Assembly (NCBI RefSeq): GCF_000382405.1
Contig: NZ_KB908255.1
Coordinates: 310,001-374,000 of the forward strand
DNA from: Mycobacterium sp. 141
GTDB taxonomy: Bacteria > Actinomycetota > Actinomycetes > Mycobacteriales > Mycobacteriaceae
Direction: 5' to 3'
Length of the DNA: 64,000 nt
In this document: piece after piece, positions 32,836-45,352 of the stretch
Numbering within the stretch: position 1 is the stretch's first letter
How the letters are laid out: every line of letters begins with the position of its first letter
Notes under the pieces: generated by a model
Told to the model about the DNA's origin: nothing
The model's database searches: none
The model's input: only the letters and a program-made list of their open reading frames with translations
Translations under genes and position numbers: made by a program

Positions 32836-32908
32836 GCCCCCGTCGTCTAGCGGCCTAGGACGCCGCCCTCTCACGGCGGTAGCGTGGGTTCGAATCCCAT
32901 CGGGGGTA
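32836..32908 (+). tRNA. tRNA-Glu (CTC anticodon)
   Basis: Acceptor GCCCCCG pairs with CGGGGGT. The anticodon stem is CCGCC/GGCGG with loop CTCTCAC and anticodon CTC at 32870-32872. The T arm is GGGTTCGAATCCC. CCA is not encoded. It is co-oriented with tRNA-Gln and gltX. Confidence 0.95.
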
Positions 32909-32916
32909 CACACACG

Positions 32917-32957
32917 AAAGGCACTCAGTCCGTACGGGCTGAGTGCCTTTCTCTTTG
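32917..32957 (+). terminator. Rho-independent terminator after tRNA-Glu
   Basis: A 12-base perfect stem (32917-32928 with 32939-32950, beginning AAAGGCACTCAG) is followed by TCTCTTT-type sequence. It ends the tRNA transcription unit. Confidence 0.85.
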
Positions 32958-33199
32958 CGAGAAGGGGCGCGTAGTCGCTTGCGCGTCATTGAGTAGTTCG
33001 CGCCGCGGCAGGCCGAACTTCAGGTAGCGATGCACGCGCCTCGCGGAAGGTGCGCCGACCTAGATTGGCATCCGAACGCCAAACCCGTCACGGGGACAAC
33101 CGCTCCGGCGACCGGCACGACTGTGGCACGCGGCGGGGTTACCGGTGGCGCCGTACGAGTCCGACCGAAAAGCACTACTCGGACAGGAGGAGTCATCGG

Positions 33200-33439
33200 A
33201 TGAAGGCAACGTTGAAGTATTTCGGGGCGCTCACCGTCACCGCTGTGGGGCTGCTGGTCGGCGCTGGCACCGTCGCCCATGCTGACCAGACGGAATGCGC
33301 CCAGGTTCAATTATCGAGTGGCATTGTCATGCAAGGTCATGGCCCGACGCCGGTGGACGCGTTGCTCGACGTGTTGAACAAGGCCAAGCGCTTGGGGATA
33401 ACCGGGCGGCCCACCGTGCTGCCGTCGTGTACGTGGTAG
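33200..33439 (+). CDS. Small secreted protein, unknown
   Basis: The 79-residue product has a clear signal peptide (segment LTVTAVGLLVGAGTVAHA, cleavage before DQ) and a mature part of about 50 residues with two cysteines, one near each end, able to form a disulfide. AGGAGGAG lies about eight bases before the ATG. I recognise no domain. It sits alone between the tRNAs and the IclR gene; bases 32958-33199 before it show nothing else. Confidence 0.65.
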   Translation: MKATLKYFGALTVTAVGLLVGAGTVAHADQTECAQVQLSSGIVMQGHGPTPVDALLDVLNKAKRLGITGRPTVLPSCTW

Positions 33440-33482
33440 GGATTCTGCGATCGGGGTCTTCGGGCCGGTCGTTGTGACACTG

Positions 33483-34184
33483 CTATAGCCGGCGGGTCAA
33501 CGCGTCCGCGGCGGCGAGAAGGTCGGCCGCCCAGCGCGCTCCGGGGCGGCGGCCCATGCGGTCGATCGGCCCCGACACCGACACCGCGGCGATCACGTTG
33601 CCTCGCCCGTCGCGGACGGGGGCCGACACACTCGCCACCCCGGGTTCGCGTTCGGCCGCGCTCTGCGCCCACCCGCGCTTGCGCACCTCGGCGAGCGTGC
33701 GGTCGGTGAACATGGCGGTCGGCAGCACCGCCTGCTGTGTCGCCGTGTCGGCGTAGGCCAGCAGTACCTTGGCGCCCGACCCGGCCGTCATCGGAAGCAG
33801 CGTGCCGACCGGCACCGTGTCACGCAGTCCCGCCGGTGGCTCCAGGGCCACCACACACACGCGGGAGAGCCCTTCCCTGCGGTACAGCTGCACGCTCTCA
33901 CCCGTGACCTCACGCAGCCGTGGCAGCACGGTGGCGCCGGCGGCCAGGAGCGGATCGTTGACGTGGGAGGCCAATTCGGTCAGGGCCGGGCCCAAGCGCC
34001 AGCGGCCGTCGCCGTCGCGTGCCAGCAGCCGGTGGGTTTCCAGCCCGGCCGCCAGCCGGTGTGCGGTCGCGCGCGGGAGCCCGGTCCGCTCGCACAGTTC
34101 GGCTAGCCCACACGGAGACTCGGCCACTGTGTGCAGCACACCCACCGCTTTGTCGAGCACGCCGATGCCGCTATTATTTCTCAC
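33483..34184 (-). CDS. IclR-family regulator divergent from leuCD (NdgR/LtbR-like)
   Basis: The 233-residue product has an N-terminal winged helix (segment GLAELCERTGLPRATAHRLA) and a C-terminal IclR effector domain. It is divergent from leuCD. Actinobacterial relatives in this position (NdgR in Streptomyces, LtbR in Corynebacterium) control leucine genes, and the M. tuberculosis orthologue is Rv2989. The start is GTG at 34184, which falls inside an operator-like palindrome, so autoregulation is likely. Confidence 0.87.
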   Translation of the reverse strand: MRNNSGIGVLDKAVGVLHTVAESPCGLAELCERTGLPRATAHRLAAGLETHRLLARDGDGRWRLGPALTELASHVNDPLLAAGATVLPRLREVTGESVQLYRREGLSRVCVVALEPPAGLRDTVPVGTLLPMTAGSGAKVLLAYADTATQQAVLPTAMFTDRTLAEVRKRGWAQSAAEREPGVASVSAPVRDGRGNVIAAVSVSGPIDRMGRRPGARWAADLLAAADALTRRL

Positions 34185-34214
34185 AGTGAGATACTAACGT
34201 CTCGTATACTGAGA
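34179..34214. promoter_or_regulatory. Twin operator and promoter of leuCD / IclR gene
   Basis: Two related inverted repeats occur: TCTCA-CAG-TGAGA (34179-34191, perfect) and TCTCG-TATAC-TGAGA (34200-34214, one mismatch). The second contains TATACT (34205-34210), a good -10 for leuC, and the first covers the IclR start codon. Binding of the divergent IclR protein would block both promoters. Confidence 0.6.
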
Positions 34215-34281
34215 TGGTGACTGTAGCTCCCAGCCATTGACTGCAGCCCAGCAGTACCCTGAACCGAATCGAGTAGTAGCG

Positions 34282-35724
34282 ATGGATCAATCGACACCGA
34301 CGTCTGTAAAGCCGCGCACCATGGCCGAAAAGGTGTGGGCCGACCACGTTGTGGCCTCCCAGGAGGGCGAGCCCGACCTGATCTACATCGACCTGCACCT
34401 CGTGCACGAGGTCACCAGCCCGCAGGCGTTCGACGGACTCCGGATGGCCGGGCGGCCGGTGCGGCGGCCCGATCTGACTATCGCCACCGAGGATCACAAC
34501 GTCCCGACGATCGACATCGACAAGCCGATCGCCGACCCGGTCTCGCGAACCCAGGTCGAGACATTGCGGCGCAACTGCGAGGAATTCGGCATCCGGCTGC
34601 ACTCGATGGGCGATGCCGAACAGGGCATCGTGCACATCATCGGGCCGCAGCTCGGTCTCACCCAGCCCGGCATGACGGTGGTGTGCGGCGACAGCCACAC
34701 CTCCACCCACGGCGCGTTCGGCGCGATCGCCATGGGAATCGGCACGTCAGAGGTTGAGCATGTGCTGGCCACGCAGACCTTGCCGCTCAAGCCGTTCAAG
34801 ACCATGGCGGTCAATGTGGACGGCGTGCTGCCGGCCGGTGTGAGCGCCAAGGACATCATCCTGGCGGTGATCGCCAAGATCGGCACCGGTGGCGGGCAGG
34901 GGCATGTCATCGAATACCGGGGCAGCGCCATCGAATCGCTGTCGATGGAAGGCCGGATGACGATCTGCAACATGAGCATCGAGGCCGGGGCGCGGGCCGG
35001 AATGGTCGCCCCCGACGAGACGACGTTCGAGTTCCTCAAGGGTCGGCCACACGCCCCGCAGGGCGCCGACTGGGACGCCGCGGTAGTCGCCTGGAGCCAA
35101 TTGCGCACTGACGAGGGTGCCGAGTTCGACACCGAGATCTACCTGGACGCCGCGACGTTGAGCCCCTTCGTGACCTGGGGCACCAATCCCGGCCAGGGGG
35201 TTCCGCTGTCGGCGTCGGTGCCCGATCCTGAGCTGATCGGCGACGACGGTGCGCGTCAGGCTGCGGAAAAGGCATTGGCCTATATGGACCTTCGCCCCGG
35301 TACGGCCATGCGGGACATCGCCGTGGACACCGTGTTCGTCGGCTCATGCACCAACGGCCGAATCGAGGACCTGCGGGTGGTGGCCGACGTCCTACGGGAC
35401 CGCAAGGTCGCCGACGGGGTGCGGATGTTGGTGGTGCCAGGCTCGATGCGAGTCCGTGCCCAAGCCGAATCCGAAGGTCTGGACCGGGTATTCACGGCGG
35501 CCGGAGCGGAGTGGCGCCAGGCCGGCTGCTCGATGTGTCTCGGCATGAATCCCGATCAGCTTTCGCCTGGGCAGAGGTGCGCCTCGACGTCCAACCGTAA
35601 TTTCGAGGGCCGCCAAGGCAAGGGCGGCCGGACCCACCTCGTGTCGCCTGCCGTCGCCGCAGCCACTGCCATCCGTGGCACGTTGGCCTCGCCGGCCGAC
35701 CTCCCCGCCACAACCGCCCGCTAG
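34282..35724 (+). CDS. leuC: 3-isopropylmalate dehydratase large subunit
   Basis: LeuC carries the 4Fe-4S cluster that isomerises isopropylmalate. The 480-residue product has [14 protein letters not shown] and the cluster cysteines in GSCTNGR and in CSMCLGMN. The ATG at 34282 gives the usual short N-terminus before [11 protein letters not shown]; a TTG at 34237 would add 15 residues. Control is probably by the divergent IclR regulator. Confidence 0.96.
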   Translation: MDQSTPTSVKPRTMAEKVWADHVVASQEGEPDLIYIDLHLVHEVTSPQAFDGLRMAGRPVRRPDLTIATEDHNVPTIDIDKPIADPVSRTQVETLRRNCEEFGIRLHSMGDAEQGIVHIIGPQLGLTQPGMTVVCGDSHTSTHGAFGAIAMGIGTSEVEHVLATQTLPLKPFKTMAVNVDGVLPAGVSAKDIILAVIAKIGTGGGQGHVIEYRGSAIESLSMEGRMTICNMSIEAGARAGMVAPDETTFEFLKGRPHAPQGADWDAAVVAWSQLRTDEGAEFDTEIYLDAATLSPFVTWGTNPGQGVPLSASVPDPELIGDDGARQAAEKALAYMDLRPGTAMRDIAVDTVFVGSCTNGRIEDLRVVADVLRDRKVADGVRMLVVPGSMRVRAQAESEGLDRVFTAAGAEWRQAGCSMCLGMNPDQLSPGQRCASTSNRNFEGRQGKGGRTHLVSPAVAAATAIRGTLASPADLPATTAR

Positions 35725-35735
35725 AGGAGAAGACG

Positions 35736-36329
35736 ATGGAAGCCTTTCACACCCACACCGGCATCGGCGTCCCGCTGCGGCGGTCCAATGTCGACACCGA
35801 CCAGATCATTCCGGCGGTCTACCTGAAGCGGGTAACACGAACGGGTTTCGAGGACGGGCTGTTCGCCGCTTGGCGCACCGATCCGTCATTCATCTTGAAC
35901 CTAGCGCCATTCGATAAAGGCTCGGTATTGGTCGCCGGGCCCGATTTCGGCACCGGCTCGTCGCGCGAGCATGCCGTCTGGGCGCTTATGGACTACGGCT
36001 TCCGGGTGGTCATCTCATCCCGCTTCGCCGATATTTTTCGGGGGAATGCGGGTAAGGCCGGGTTACTGGCTGCCGAGGTCGCCCAGGACGATGTGGAGCT
36101 GCTCTGGAAACTCATCGAGCAGAATCCGGGCTTGGAAATTACTGTGAATCTTCAAGATCGCAACGTCACTGCGGGAACGGTAGTGGTGCCGTTCAGGATT
36201 GACGATTACACCGCCTGGCGACTGCTCGAGGGGCTTGACGATATCGGCCTCACGCTGCGGAAACTCTCCTCGATCGAGGCCTATGAGCAGGGCAGACCGG
36301 CCTGGAAGCCCCGTACTCTGCAGGCCTGA
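35736..36329 (+). CDS. leuD: 3-isopropylmalate dehydratase small subunit
   Basis: LeuD is the 197-residue swivelling domain subunit that forms the active site with LeuC. The typical segments are [19 protein letters not shown] and [26 protein letters not shown] lies just upstream of the ATG, 11 bases after the leuC stop. Confidence 0.96.
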   Translation: MEAFHTHTGIGVPLRRSNVDTDQIIPAVYLKRVTRTGFEDGLFAAWRTDPSFILNLAPFDKGSVLVAGPDFGTGSSREHAVWALMDYGFRVVISSRFADIFRGNAGKAGLLAAEVAQDDVELLWKLIEQNPGLEITVNLQDRNVTAGTVVVPFRIDDYTAWRLLEGLDDIGLTLRKLSSIEAYEQGRPAWKPRTLQA

Positions 36330-36531
36330 TCGCGGGCCTCGGGAGGCGAATTCGCCGCCCATCAAACCGGTTCTGTACCCTCCGGACAGGAGTTCAAGGG
36401 CGGCAAGCGGATTGCCGGAATGTTCGCTAGCTACCCCCGAAATTGCGCGTGGCTCTTGGAAATCAACGGTCACAGGGTTTACCGTGTCCACTAGTCGGTT
36501 CAAAGTGGACCACTGGTTTCGGAGGTTTTGG
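36330..36531. promoter_or_regulatory. hupB upstream region
   Basis: This 202-base gap contains TACCCT near 36377, a possible -10 giving a leader of roughly 140 bases. It also holds an inverted repeat GTCCACT (36486-36492) with AGTGGAC (36504-36510) shortly before the gene. GGAGG at 36521 is the ribosome-binding site. The repeat could form a hairpin in the leader or bind a regulator. Confidence 0.4.
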
Positions 36532-37161
36532 ATGAACAAAGCGGAGCTCATCGACGTACTCACAACCAAACTGGGCACCGATCGTCGGCAGGCTACCGCC
36601 GCGGTGGAGAACGTTGTCGACACCATTGTGCGCGCGGTGCACAAGGGCGAGAGCGTGACGATCACCGGCTTCGGCGTTTTTGAGCAGCGCCGCCGCGCTG
36701 CCCGGGTCGCGCGCAATCCGCGCACCGGCGAAACGGTGAAGGTCAAGCCCACCTCGGTGCCGGCGTTCCGCCCCGGAGCGCAGTTCAAGGCGGTTGTCTC
36801 TGGCGCGCAGCGTCTTCCGGCGGAAGGCCCCGCGGTCAAGCGTGGTGTGACCGCAGGACCAGCCAAGCGCACGGCAGCCAAGAAGGCTCCCGCCAAGCGG
36901 GCCGCGGTCGCCAAGAAGGCCCCGGCCAAGGCTGCCGCGACCAAGGCTCCGGCCAAGAAGGCTGCGACCAAGGCTCCGGCCAAGAAGGCTGCGACCAAGG
37001 CTCCGGCCAAGAAGGCTGCGACCAAGGCTCCGGCCAAGAAGGCTGCCGCCAAGGCTCCCGCTAAGAAGGCTGCCGCCAAGGCTCCGGCCAAGAAGGCTGC
37101 CGCCAAGGCTCCCGCCAAGAAGGCCGCGACCAAGGCTCCCGCCAGGAGGGGCCGCAGGTAG
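36532..37161 (+). CDS. hupB: DNA-binding protein HU with histone-like tail
   Basis: HupB is the mycobacterial nucleoid protein. The 209-residue chain has an N-terminal HU domain ([15 protein letters not shown] to about residue 90, DNA-arm segment [11 protein letters not shown]) and a basic Lys/Ala/Pro tail made of [13 protein letters not shown] repeats, like eukaryotic histone H1. The ATG at 36532 is the HU start; the frame runs open further upstream but without sense. The tail repeats are nearly identical in DNA, so their number may vary between strains. Confidence 0.96.
   Translation: MNKAELIDVLTTKLGTDRRQATAAVENVVDTIVRAVHKGESVTITGFGVFEQRRRAARVARNPRTGETVKVKPTSVPAFRPGAQFKAVVSGAQRLPAEGPAVKRGVTAGPAKRTAAKKAPAKRAAVAKKAPAKAAATKAPAKKAATKAPAKKAATKAPAKKAATKAPAKKAAAKAPAKKAAAKAPAKKAAAKAPAKKAATKAPARRGRR
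36937..37140 (+). repeat. 27-bp tandem repeats in the hupB tail
   Basis: Four identical 27-base units run from 36937 to 37044, each encoding nine residues of the ATKAPAKKA type. Diverged copies using CCC/GCT variants continue to about 37140. The unit is a multiple of three, so copy changes keep the frame. Confidence 0.85.
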
Positions 37162-37171
37162 ATTTCCAGTC

Positions 37172-37214
37172 AGGCACGCCGTGAGTCGCTAACGCGCTCA
37201 CGGCGTGCCTTTTT
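37172..37214 (+). terminator. Rho-independent terminator of hupB
   Basis: A 14-base perfect stem (37172-37185 with 37197-37210) is followed by TTTT. It lies between hupB and the convergent mutT1 and is one of the few classical T-tract terminators here. Confidence 0.88.
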
Positions 37215-37223
37215 GTGAGAGCG

Positions 37224-38156
37224 TTACTTCTTCGTGGGCAGCGGACTGCCCATGTGGTCGGCAGCCACCAGTCGGCCATCGACCAATGACAGCACCCAGG
37301 TGCTGCCCTTGCGATTGCCCGTCGTCTCGGGGCGCACGCTGTCGCGTTCGCACCACCAGGCGATCAGATCGGGAATTACCTTGCCCTGTGTGCAGATAAC
37401 CGGGGTGCCGGCTCGTGCGGCGATCTCGACGACTCGGTTCCGCGTCGCCTTTTGATCACGCGCGTAGGCTTCCTCGGTCAGCGTGGGCTCGTTGTGGATG
37501 TCCACGCCGAGTTCCTGCGCGAGCGGCTCGATTGTCTGGTGACATCGCACTCGGTCGGCGGCGTGGAGCGTGCTGGCGCCGAATGACAACAGCTGGCCCA
37601 CCAGTGACTCGGCCTGGGCCCGGCCGTGCTTGTCCAACGGCCGCCGCCGGTCGTCACCCTTATAGCGAGACCGACGACCGGCCGTGGCGTGCCGAACGAT
37701 GAGCACTGTCTTGGTTTCCGGTGGGTATTTACCAAAGCGCCGCAACACTTTTCGGTCATACGGATACTGCAGCTGCTCCATTGCGGCATGGACGGGAAGC
37801 CAGATCAGCTTGTCCACTTCGGCGTTGGGAGCGAAGTCTCCACCGGTAGCCTGGGCCGCCCAGTACCAGACTCGTTTCGTGCCCGGGGGGATGGCGTAGG
37901 ACACCGATCCAAGCCTGCGGCCGAGCCGCGCGGTGTAGCCGGTCTCCTCGTAGACTTCACGCACCGCGGTCACCGGTTCGGTTTCGCCGGGGTCGACCTT
38001 GCCCTTGGGTAGCGACCAGTCGTCGTACCGGGGCCGGTGGATGACGGCGATCTCGACGGAGGCCGGATCGCTTGCGACATCGCTGCTGCGACGCCACAGC
38101 ACCGCGCCGGCGGCGGGCACAACCTTCTCGCCGGTGGCCGTGTTGTTGTTCGACAC
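37224..38156 (-). CDS. mutT1: MutT1, Nudix hydrolase with histidine-phosphatase domain
   Basis: The 310-residue two-domain protein sanitises oxidised guanine nucleotides. The N-terminal Nudix box [20 protein letters not shown] fits GX5EX7REUXEE. The second half (from about residue 150) is a histidine phosphatase with the RHA motif in [13 protein letters not shown]. This fusion is normal for mycobacterial MutT1 (Rv2985). It starts at a GTG with GAG-rich sequence upstream, 55 bases after ppk on the same strand. Confidence 0.93.
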   Translation of the reverse strand: MSNNNTATGEKVVPAAGAVLWRRSSDVASDPASVEIAVIHRPRYDDWSLPKGKVDPGETEPVTAVREVYEETGYTARLGRRLGSVSYAIPPGTKRVWYWAAQATGGDFAPNAEVDKLIWLPVHAAMEQLQYPYDRKVLRRFGKYPPETKTVLIVRHATAGRRSRYKGDDRRRPLDKHGRAQAESLVGQLLSFGASTLHAADRVRCHQTIEPLAQELGVDIHNEPTLTEEAYARDQKATRNRVVEIAARAGTPVICTQGKVIPDLIAWWCERDSVRPETTGNRKGSTWVLSLVDGRLVAADHMGSPLPTKK

Positions 38157-38211
38157 CTCAACTCCTGCAGGTCATTCTCCGGTACCGCCGCTGGCTCGTA
38201 CCCGGACCCGC

Positions 38212-40422
38212 TCAGGGATGCCGGTGGCGTTCCATCAGCGACACTTGGTGGTCGCGTACCGTCTGGCCCTCCTGCGGCAGTGCCGCCCAATGGCCGTCGT
38301 GCTGTAGTTCCCAACACCGGGTGGCAGGATTCATGGCTGATTCGAAAATGTCGTTCAGTTTCGCGGTAAGCCGCGGGTCCTTCACCTGAGCCATGACCTC
38401 GACACGTCGGTCGAGATTACGATGCATCATGTCGGCGCTGCCGATCCAGAACTCGTCGATGGCGCGGAAGTGAATAACTCGTGAGTGCTCCAGGAAGCGG
38501 CCGAGGATCGAACGCACCGTGATGTTGTCGGAATAACCGGGGCCGCCGGGGCGTAGCGCGCAGATGCCGCGGACCACGATCTCCACGGGGACGCCTGCCT
38601 GGGATGCCCGGTACAGTGCGTCGATCACCTGCTCGTCGACCAGTGCGTTGGCCTTCACCCGAATACCGGTCGTCGCGCCGTTCCGGTGAGCTGCGATCTC
38701 CTGGTCGATCCGATCGATGATGCCCTTGCGGATGCCGCGGGGAGCCACCAACAGGTTGCGGTAGGAATCCTTGCGGGAATAACCGGTCAGCGAGTTGAAC
38801 AGATCGGTGAGGTCCGCACCGATATCGGGATCGGCCGTCAGCAGGCCCACATCCTCGTACAGGCGTGCGGTTTTCGGGTTGTAGTTACCGGTCCCGATGT
38901 GGCAGTAGCGCCGGATAGCCGAGCCTTCGCGGCGGACCACAAGACAGGTCTTGCAGTGTGTCTTCAAGCCGATCAAGCCGTAGACGACGTGCACACCCGC
39001 CTGCTCCAGTGCCCGGGCCCACTTGATGTTGGCCTGCTCATCGAACCGTGCCTTGATCTCCACCAGAGCGACTACCTGCTTGCCGGCTTCGGCGGCGTCG
39101 ATGAGCGCGTTGACGATCGGCGAGTCGCCCGATGTCCGATACAGAGTCTGCTTGATAGCCAGCACATTCGGATCGGCGGCGGCCTGTTCGATGAAGCGTT
39201 GCACCGTGGTCGAGAACGAATCGTAGGGATGGTGGACCAGGACGTCGCCGTCGCGCAGCGTGGAGAAGATGCTCTTGGGGGTCTCGCGCTCACCGAACGC
39301 CGGTGGGGTCGCGGGCACGAACGGCCGGTCCTTGAGATCGGGCCGGTCGACACCGTAGATCTGCCATACCGCTGACAGGTCGAGGAGCCCCGGCACCTGG
39401 ATGACGTCGCCGGGATCGACGTCGAGCTCCCGCAACAACAGCTCGAGCATGTTGTCGGTCATGTCGTCGGCGACTTCCAGGCGCACCGGCTTGCCGAAGC
39501 GCCTGCGGGCCAGCTCACGTTCCAGCGCTTGCAGCAGATCCTCGTCGCGATCTTCCTCGACCTCGAAGTCCGCGTTGCGCGTGATCCGGAAGGCATGGTG
39601 TTCCACCACTTCCAGACCCGGGAACAACACCGGAAGGAACGCGGCGATGAGTGCTTCCATCGGCAGGAATCGCAACACCTGCGGATTGTCGGCCGGCGGG
39701 GGAAGTTGGACGAACCGATCGACGTTGTCCGGCACCTTGATTCGGGCGAAGTGCTGGCCGCCGTCGTCGGGATGGCGGACGGTGATCGCCAGGTTGAGGC
39801 TCAGCCCGCTGACGAACGGGAAGGGATGCGCGGGGTCGACAGCGAGCGGGGTGAGGACCGGGAAGACCTGATCGAGGAAGTAGGTCGAGAGTTTCTCGCG
39901 TTCGGCCTGGCTGAGTTCGGCCCACGTGACGATGACGACGCCTTGCTCGGCCAACCCCGGGCGCACCGAATTGAGGAACACCGCGGCGTGGCGGCTGGCG
40001 ATCTGCTGCGAGCGCTCATTGATCCGGCGCAGTTGCTCGCGGGGGGACAGTCCGTCGGCCGACCGCACCGACAACCCCATCTCGTCGCGCCGTTTCAGGC
40101 CGGCGACCCGGACCATATAAAACTCGTCGAGGTTCGAGGCGAAGATCGCCAGGAACTTCAAGCGCTCCAACAGCGGCAGCGACTGGTCGGCCGCCAGCGC
40201 CAGCACGCGGGCGTTGAAGTCAAGCCAGCTCAGCTCGCGATTGAGATAGCGGTCCTCAGGCAGTGCGTCGTCGACGGCCGGGGAGGTGGCCGCCGGCGGT
40301 GCCTCGGGTGTCGCGTCGGCACCGGCCGACGATCCCGACCCGTTCGAGGTGTCGTCGCGATCGGTGTCGTCGGTCCGCAGGATCGGCTCGGCTTCGGTGG
40401 CTTCGCTCACCTGTCCGATCAT
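38212..40422 (-). CDS. ppk: Polyphosphate kinase PPK1
   Basis: PPK1 makes polyphosphate from ATP. The 736-residue product has an N-terminal extension rich in Asp/Ala, the core starting [17 protein letters not shown], and the catalytic phospholipase-D-like domains. The phosphorylated histidine is His508 in [14 protein letters not shown], with a second partner motif in [15 protein letters not shown]. It forms a minus-strand operon with cofC (22 bases upstream) and mutT1. Confidence 0.96.
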   Translation of the reverse strand: MIGQVSEATEAEPILRTDDTDRDDTSNGSGSSAGADATPEAPPAATSPAVDDALPEDRYLNRELSWLDFNARVLALAADQSLPLLERLKFLAIFASNLDEFYMVRVAGLKRRDEMGLSVRSADGLSPREQLRRINERSQQIASRHAAVFLNSVRPGLAEQGVVIVTWAELSQAEREKLSTYFLDQVFPVLTPLAVDPAHPFPFVSGLSLNLAITVRHPDDGGQHFARIKVPDNVDRFVQLPPPADNPQVLRFLPMEALIAAFLPVLFPGLEVVEHHAFRITRNADFEVEEDRDEDLLQALERELARRRFGKPVRLEVADDMTDNMLELLLRELDVDPGDVIQVPGLLDLSAVWQIYGVDRPDLKDRPFVPATPPAFGERETPKSIFSTLRDGDVLVHHPYDSFSTTVQRFIEQAAADPNVLAIKQTLYRTSGDSPIVNALIDAAEAGKQVVALVEIKARFDEQANIKWARALEQAGVHVVYGLIGLKTHCKTCLVVRREGSAIRRYCHIGTGNYNPKTARLYEDVGLLTADPDIGADLTDLFNSLTGYSRKDSYRNLLVAPRGIRKGIIDRIDQEIAAHRNGATTGIRVKANALVDEQVIDALYRASQAGVPVEIVVRGICALRPGGPGYSDNITVRSILGRFLEHSRVIHFRAIDEFWIGSADMMHRNLDRRVEVMAQVKDPRLTAKLNDIFESAMNPATRCWELQHDGHWAALPQEGQTVRDHQVSLMERHRHP

Positions 40423-40444
40423 TCCTTATGCGCCAGCTCTGCGG

Positions 40445-42171
<1,727 letters not shown>

Positions 42172-42173
42172 AA

Positions 42174-43280
42174 ATGATCGAAGGTACGTACGGCGATTCC
42201 ACTCGCAGCGTCAAAGCCGTTGGGTCCGAATCAATCCCAGGCGTTCCGGTGGCGCCGATGCCCATTCCGGCGTCGACCTATCACCTCTCGCCCGACGACA
42301 CCGAACCGCAGGACAGCTACGGGCGTAGCTCCAATCCGTCCTGGCGGCAACTGGAAGCGGCGCTGGCGGAACTGGAGGGAGCATCGGCGGCGCTTACCTT
42401 CGGATCCGGCATGGCGGCCATCACGTCGGTGTTGCGGGTGCTGACCAAACCGGGTTCGACGCTCGTCGTGCCTGCCGACGGCTACTACCAGGTCCGGCGG
42501 TATGCAGCAGAATACCTTGCGCCACAAGGGGTTGATGTCATCGAGGCGGCAGTCGGCGAGATCTGCCAAGCCGCGTCGAACGCAGACGTGGTGCTGGCTG
42601 AAACGCCGGTCAATCCCGCGCTGGACGTCGTCGATCTGCACAGGCTCGCGCTGACCTGCCGGGGCCGCGGCGCCACACTTGTCGTCGACAACACCACCGC
42701 GACCCCGCTGGGCCAGCAACCGCTGTCGTTGGGCGCGGATCTGGTGGTGGCCAGCGCCACCAAATCACTGGCCGGCCACAGCGATCTCATCGCTGGTTAC
42801 GTCGCGGGCAGTCAGCCCGAACTGATGGCCGCGGTGGAACGCGACCGGCTGCTGGCCGGGCCGATTCTGGGAGCCTTCGAGGCCTGGTTGGTGTTGCGCA
42901 GCTTGGGCAGCGCGGGGTTGCGCTTCGAACGGCAGTGCCAGAACGCGCAGGCGCTCGCGGTGATGCTGCGCAAGCATCCGGCCGTGCGGTCGGTGCGTTA
43001 CCCGGGGCTGCCCGAGGACCCGTCGCACGATCTGGCCGCCACACAAATGCAGCGGTTCGGTGGTCTGGTGTCTATCGAACTGGCCGACGCCGCGGCGGTG
43101 CATGCGCTGGTCGAGCGCAGTGGGCTGCTCATCGCCTCGACCAGTTTCGGCGGGATTCACACCTCGGTGGACCGTCGTGCCCGCTGGGGCGACGCGGTGC
43201 CGGCCGGATTCGCCCGGATATCGGCCGGCATCGAGGACACCGACGATCTGATCGCCGACGTCAACCAGGCGCTCAGGTAG
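42174..43280 (+). CDS. Cys/Met metabolism PLP enzyme (cystathionine gamma-lyase-like)
   Basis: The 368-residue fold-type I PLP enzyme has the segment RSSNPSWRQLEAALAELEGA, GSGMAAIT, and the PLP lysine K197 in SATKSLAGHSD. It is of the MetB/MetC/CGL group; the exact reaction (gamma-lyase, beta-lyase or synthase) cannot be fixed from motifs. It lies two bases after gpsA and before ddl. In M. tuberculosis gpdA2 and ddlA are adjacent, so this gene is extra. Confidence 0.85.
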   Translation: MIEGTYGDSTRSVKAVGSESIPGVPVAPMPIPASTYHLSPDDTEPQDSYGRSSNPSWRQLEAALAELEGASAALTFGSGMAAITSVLRVLTKPGSTLVVPADGYYQVRRYAAEYLAPQGVDVIEAAVGEICQAASNADVVLAETPVNPALDVVDLHRLALTCRGRGATLVVDNTTATPLGQQPLSLGADLVVASATKSLAGHSDLIAGYVAGSQPELMAAVERDRLLAGPILGAFEAWLVLRSLGSAGLRFERQCQNAQALAVMLRKHPAVRSVRYPGLPEDPSHDLAATQMQRFGGLVSIELADAAAVHALVERSGLLIASTSFGGIHTSVDRRARWGDAVPAGFARISAGIEDTDDLIADVNQALR

Positions 43281-43326
43281 AACCGCAGGTCAGGACGCAC
43301 TGAAGGGTGAAGTCCGGCCGGGGCGG

Positions 43327-43332
43327 TAGCCT
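43327..43332 (+). promoter_or_regulatory. Possible -10 box of ddl
   Basis: TAGCCT ends nine bases before the GTG at 43342 and there is no Shine-Dalgarno. It suggests ddl can be transcribed separately from gpsA. Confidence 0.35.
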
Positions 43333-43341
43333 CTCTAGGTT

Positions 43342-44462
<1,121 letters not shown>

Positions 44463-44463
<1 letters not shown>

Positions 44464-44505
44464 CGCACGTGAGGAGCGAATTCGGGTTCGGCGCACGTGA
44501 GGAGC
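44463..44505. repeat. Direct repeat between ddl and DUF3515 gene
   Basis: A 15-base word, GCGCACGTGAGGAGC, occurs at 44463-44477 and again at 44491-44505. The gap between the convergent genes is only 51 bases, so the repeat fills most of it. I see no strong hairpin. Confidence 0.6.
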
Positions 44506-44514
44506 AAGTCGGCT

Positions 44515-45099
44515 TCAGCGCAGCGGCCCTGGATCCGGCGCCCGGGCCGGCATGGTTCGGGTGATCTGCGCCGAGATCAGTTGAATGGGCGTCGGACCGG
44601 AACCTGCGGGCAGGGTCAGCGCCACGTAGACCGGTCGGTCCACTGCGTACCACGTGCTCCTGGCCTGCTCCGGTGTGCCCGCAGCGGCGGCGCCGGGTGC
44701 CGCGCCCTCGTCGCTGACCTGGAACCACTGCACGTCATCGACCATCTGCACCGGAGCGCCGACGATGAAGTCGCCGGGCCGTTCCAATCCGCACCTCAAG
44801 ACGACCGGTTCGGTGCCCGACTCGCCCTGCCACGCCGCCGTGCCCACGGGAGTGGGGTCGACGGTCGGCGCACGCAGGAAGTCGCCCAGCTGTTCGGGTA
44901 GGCCATCGAGCAGGGCACCGCATTCGGGGCTGTTGGCCTGCGGAGCCGGGACCGAGGAGATCGCCACCGGCGGGTGTTCCGGGGAACGCTGATGTGCCGC
45001 TGCGATCCCGAGCACAGTGATCAACACCGACACCGCCACCACAACTGCTGCGATGAGCAGGGCACGGGGCGGGCCGTCGGCGGTCTGCTGGTCGGTCAC
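44515..45099 (-). CDS. DUF3515 membrane-anchored protein (Rv2980-like)
   Basis: The 194-residue product has one N-terminal membrane helix (segment ALLIAAVVVAVSVLITVLGIAAA) and an extracytoplasmic domain with two cysteines (PECGALL and LRCGLE). It matches the actinobacterial DUF3515 family. Function unknown. It lies downstream of the Lrp-type gene with ten bases between, but has its own leaderless -10 box. Confidence 0.8.
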   Translation of the reverse strand: MTDQQTADGPPRALLIAAVVVAVSVLITVLGIAAAHQRSPEHPPVAISSVPAPQANSPECGALLDGLPEQLGDFLRAPTVDPTPVGTAAWQGESGTEPVVLRCGLERPGDFIVGAPVQMVDDVQWFQVSDEGAAPGAAAAGTPEQARSTWYAVDRPVYVALTLPAGSGPTPIQLISAQITRTMPARAPDPGPLR

Positions 45100-45106
45100 G
45101 CCGCCA

Positions 45107-45112
45107 ACTCTA
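45107..45112 (-). promoter_or_regulatory. Leaderless -10 box of the DUF3515 gene
   Basis: On the minus strand TAGAGT ends seven bases before the GTG at 45099. It overlaps the stop codon of the upstream Lrp-type gene. Confidence 0.4.
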
Positions 45113-45352
45113 TGGCTGCGCTCCGTTGGCGATCGGGCAGGTCAGCGTCCGGGTGATTCCGGCGACCTGCTGCACATTCGGGACCACGTCGGGCTGCAGG
45201 GCGGCCAACGTGGCCGCGCCGATGCGCAGCACCACGTCGTAGGGTCCGGTGACGTACTCCGCCGACTGCACGCCGGGGAGCGTCGCAAGATGCTTGGCGA
45301 CGACCTCGGCGCGACCCACCTCGGTCTGGATCAGCATGTAAGCCTCTACCAC
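45110..45352 (-). CDS. Lrp/AsnC ligand-binding domain protein (no HTH)
   Basis: The 80-residue product is a stand-alone RAM/Lrp effector domain (segments AYMLIQTEVGRAEVVAKHL and YVTGPYDVVLRIGA). It lacks the helix-turn-helix of full Lrp proteins and so cannot bind DNA by itself; it may sense an amino acid or form mixed oligomers. The start is GTG with GGAGGAG about ten bases upstream. Confidence 0.85.
   Translation of the reverse strand: MVEAYMLIQTEVGRAEVVAKHLATLPGVQSAEYVTGPYDVVLRIGAATLAALQPDVVPNVQQVAGITRTLTCPIANGAQP

Noticed and set aside
36063..37133. Minus-strand frame with FLAGALAAA repeats resembling a membrane protein
   Set aside because: This is the antisense reading of the hupB tail repeats and leuD end; no start signals.
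36937..37140. Regular repeats as a CRISPR array
   Set aside because: The units are contiguous with no spacers and encode the HupB tail in frame.
37224..38156. MutT1 as an accidental fusion of two genes
   Set aside because: The Nudix plus histidine-phosphatase fusion is the normal architecture of mycobacterial MutT1.
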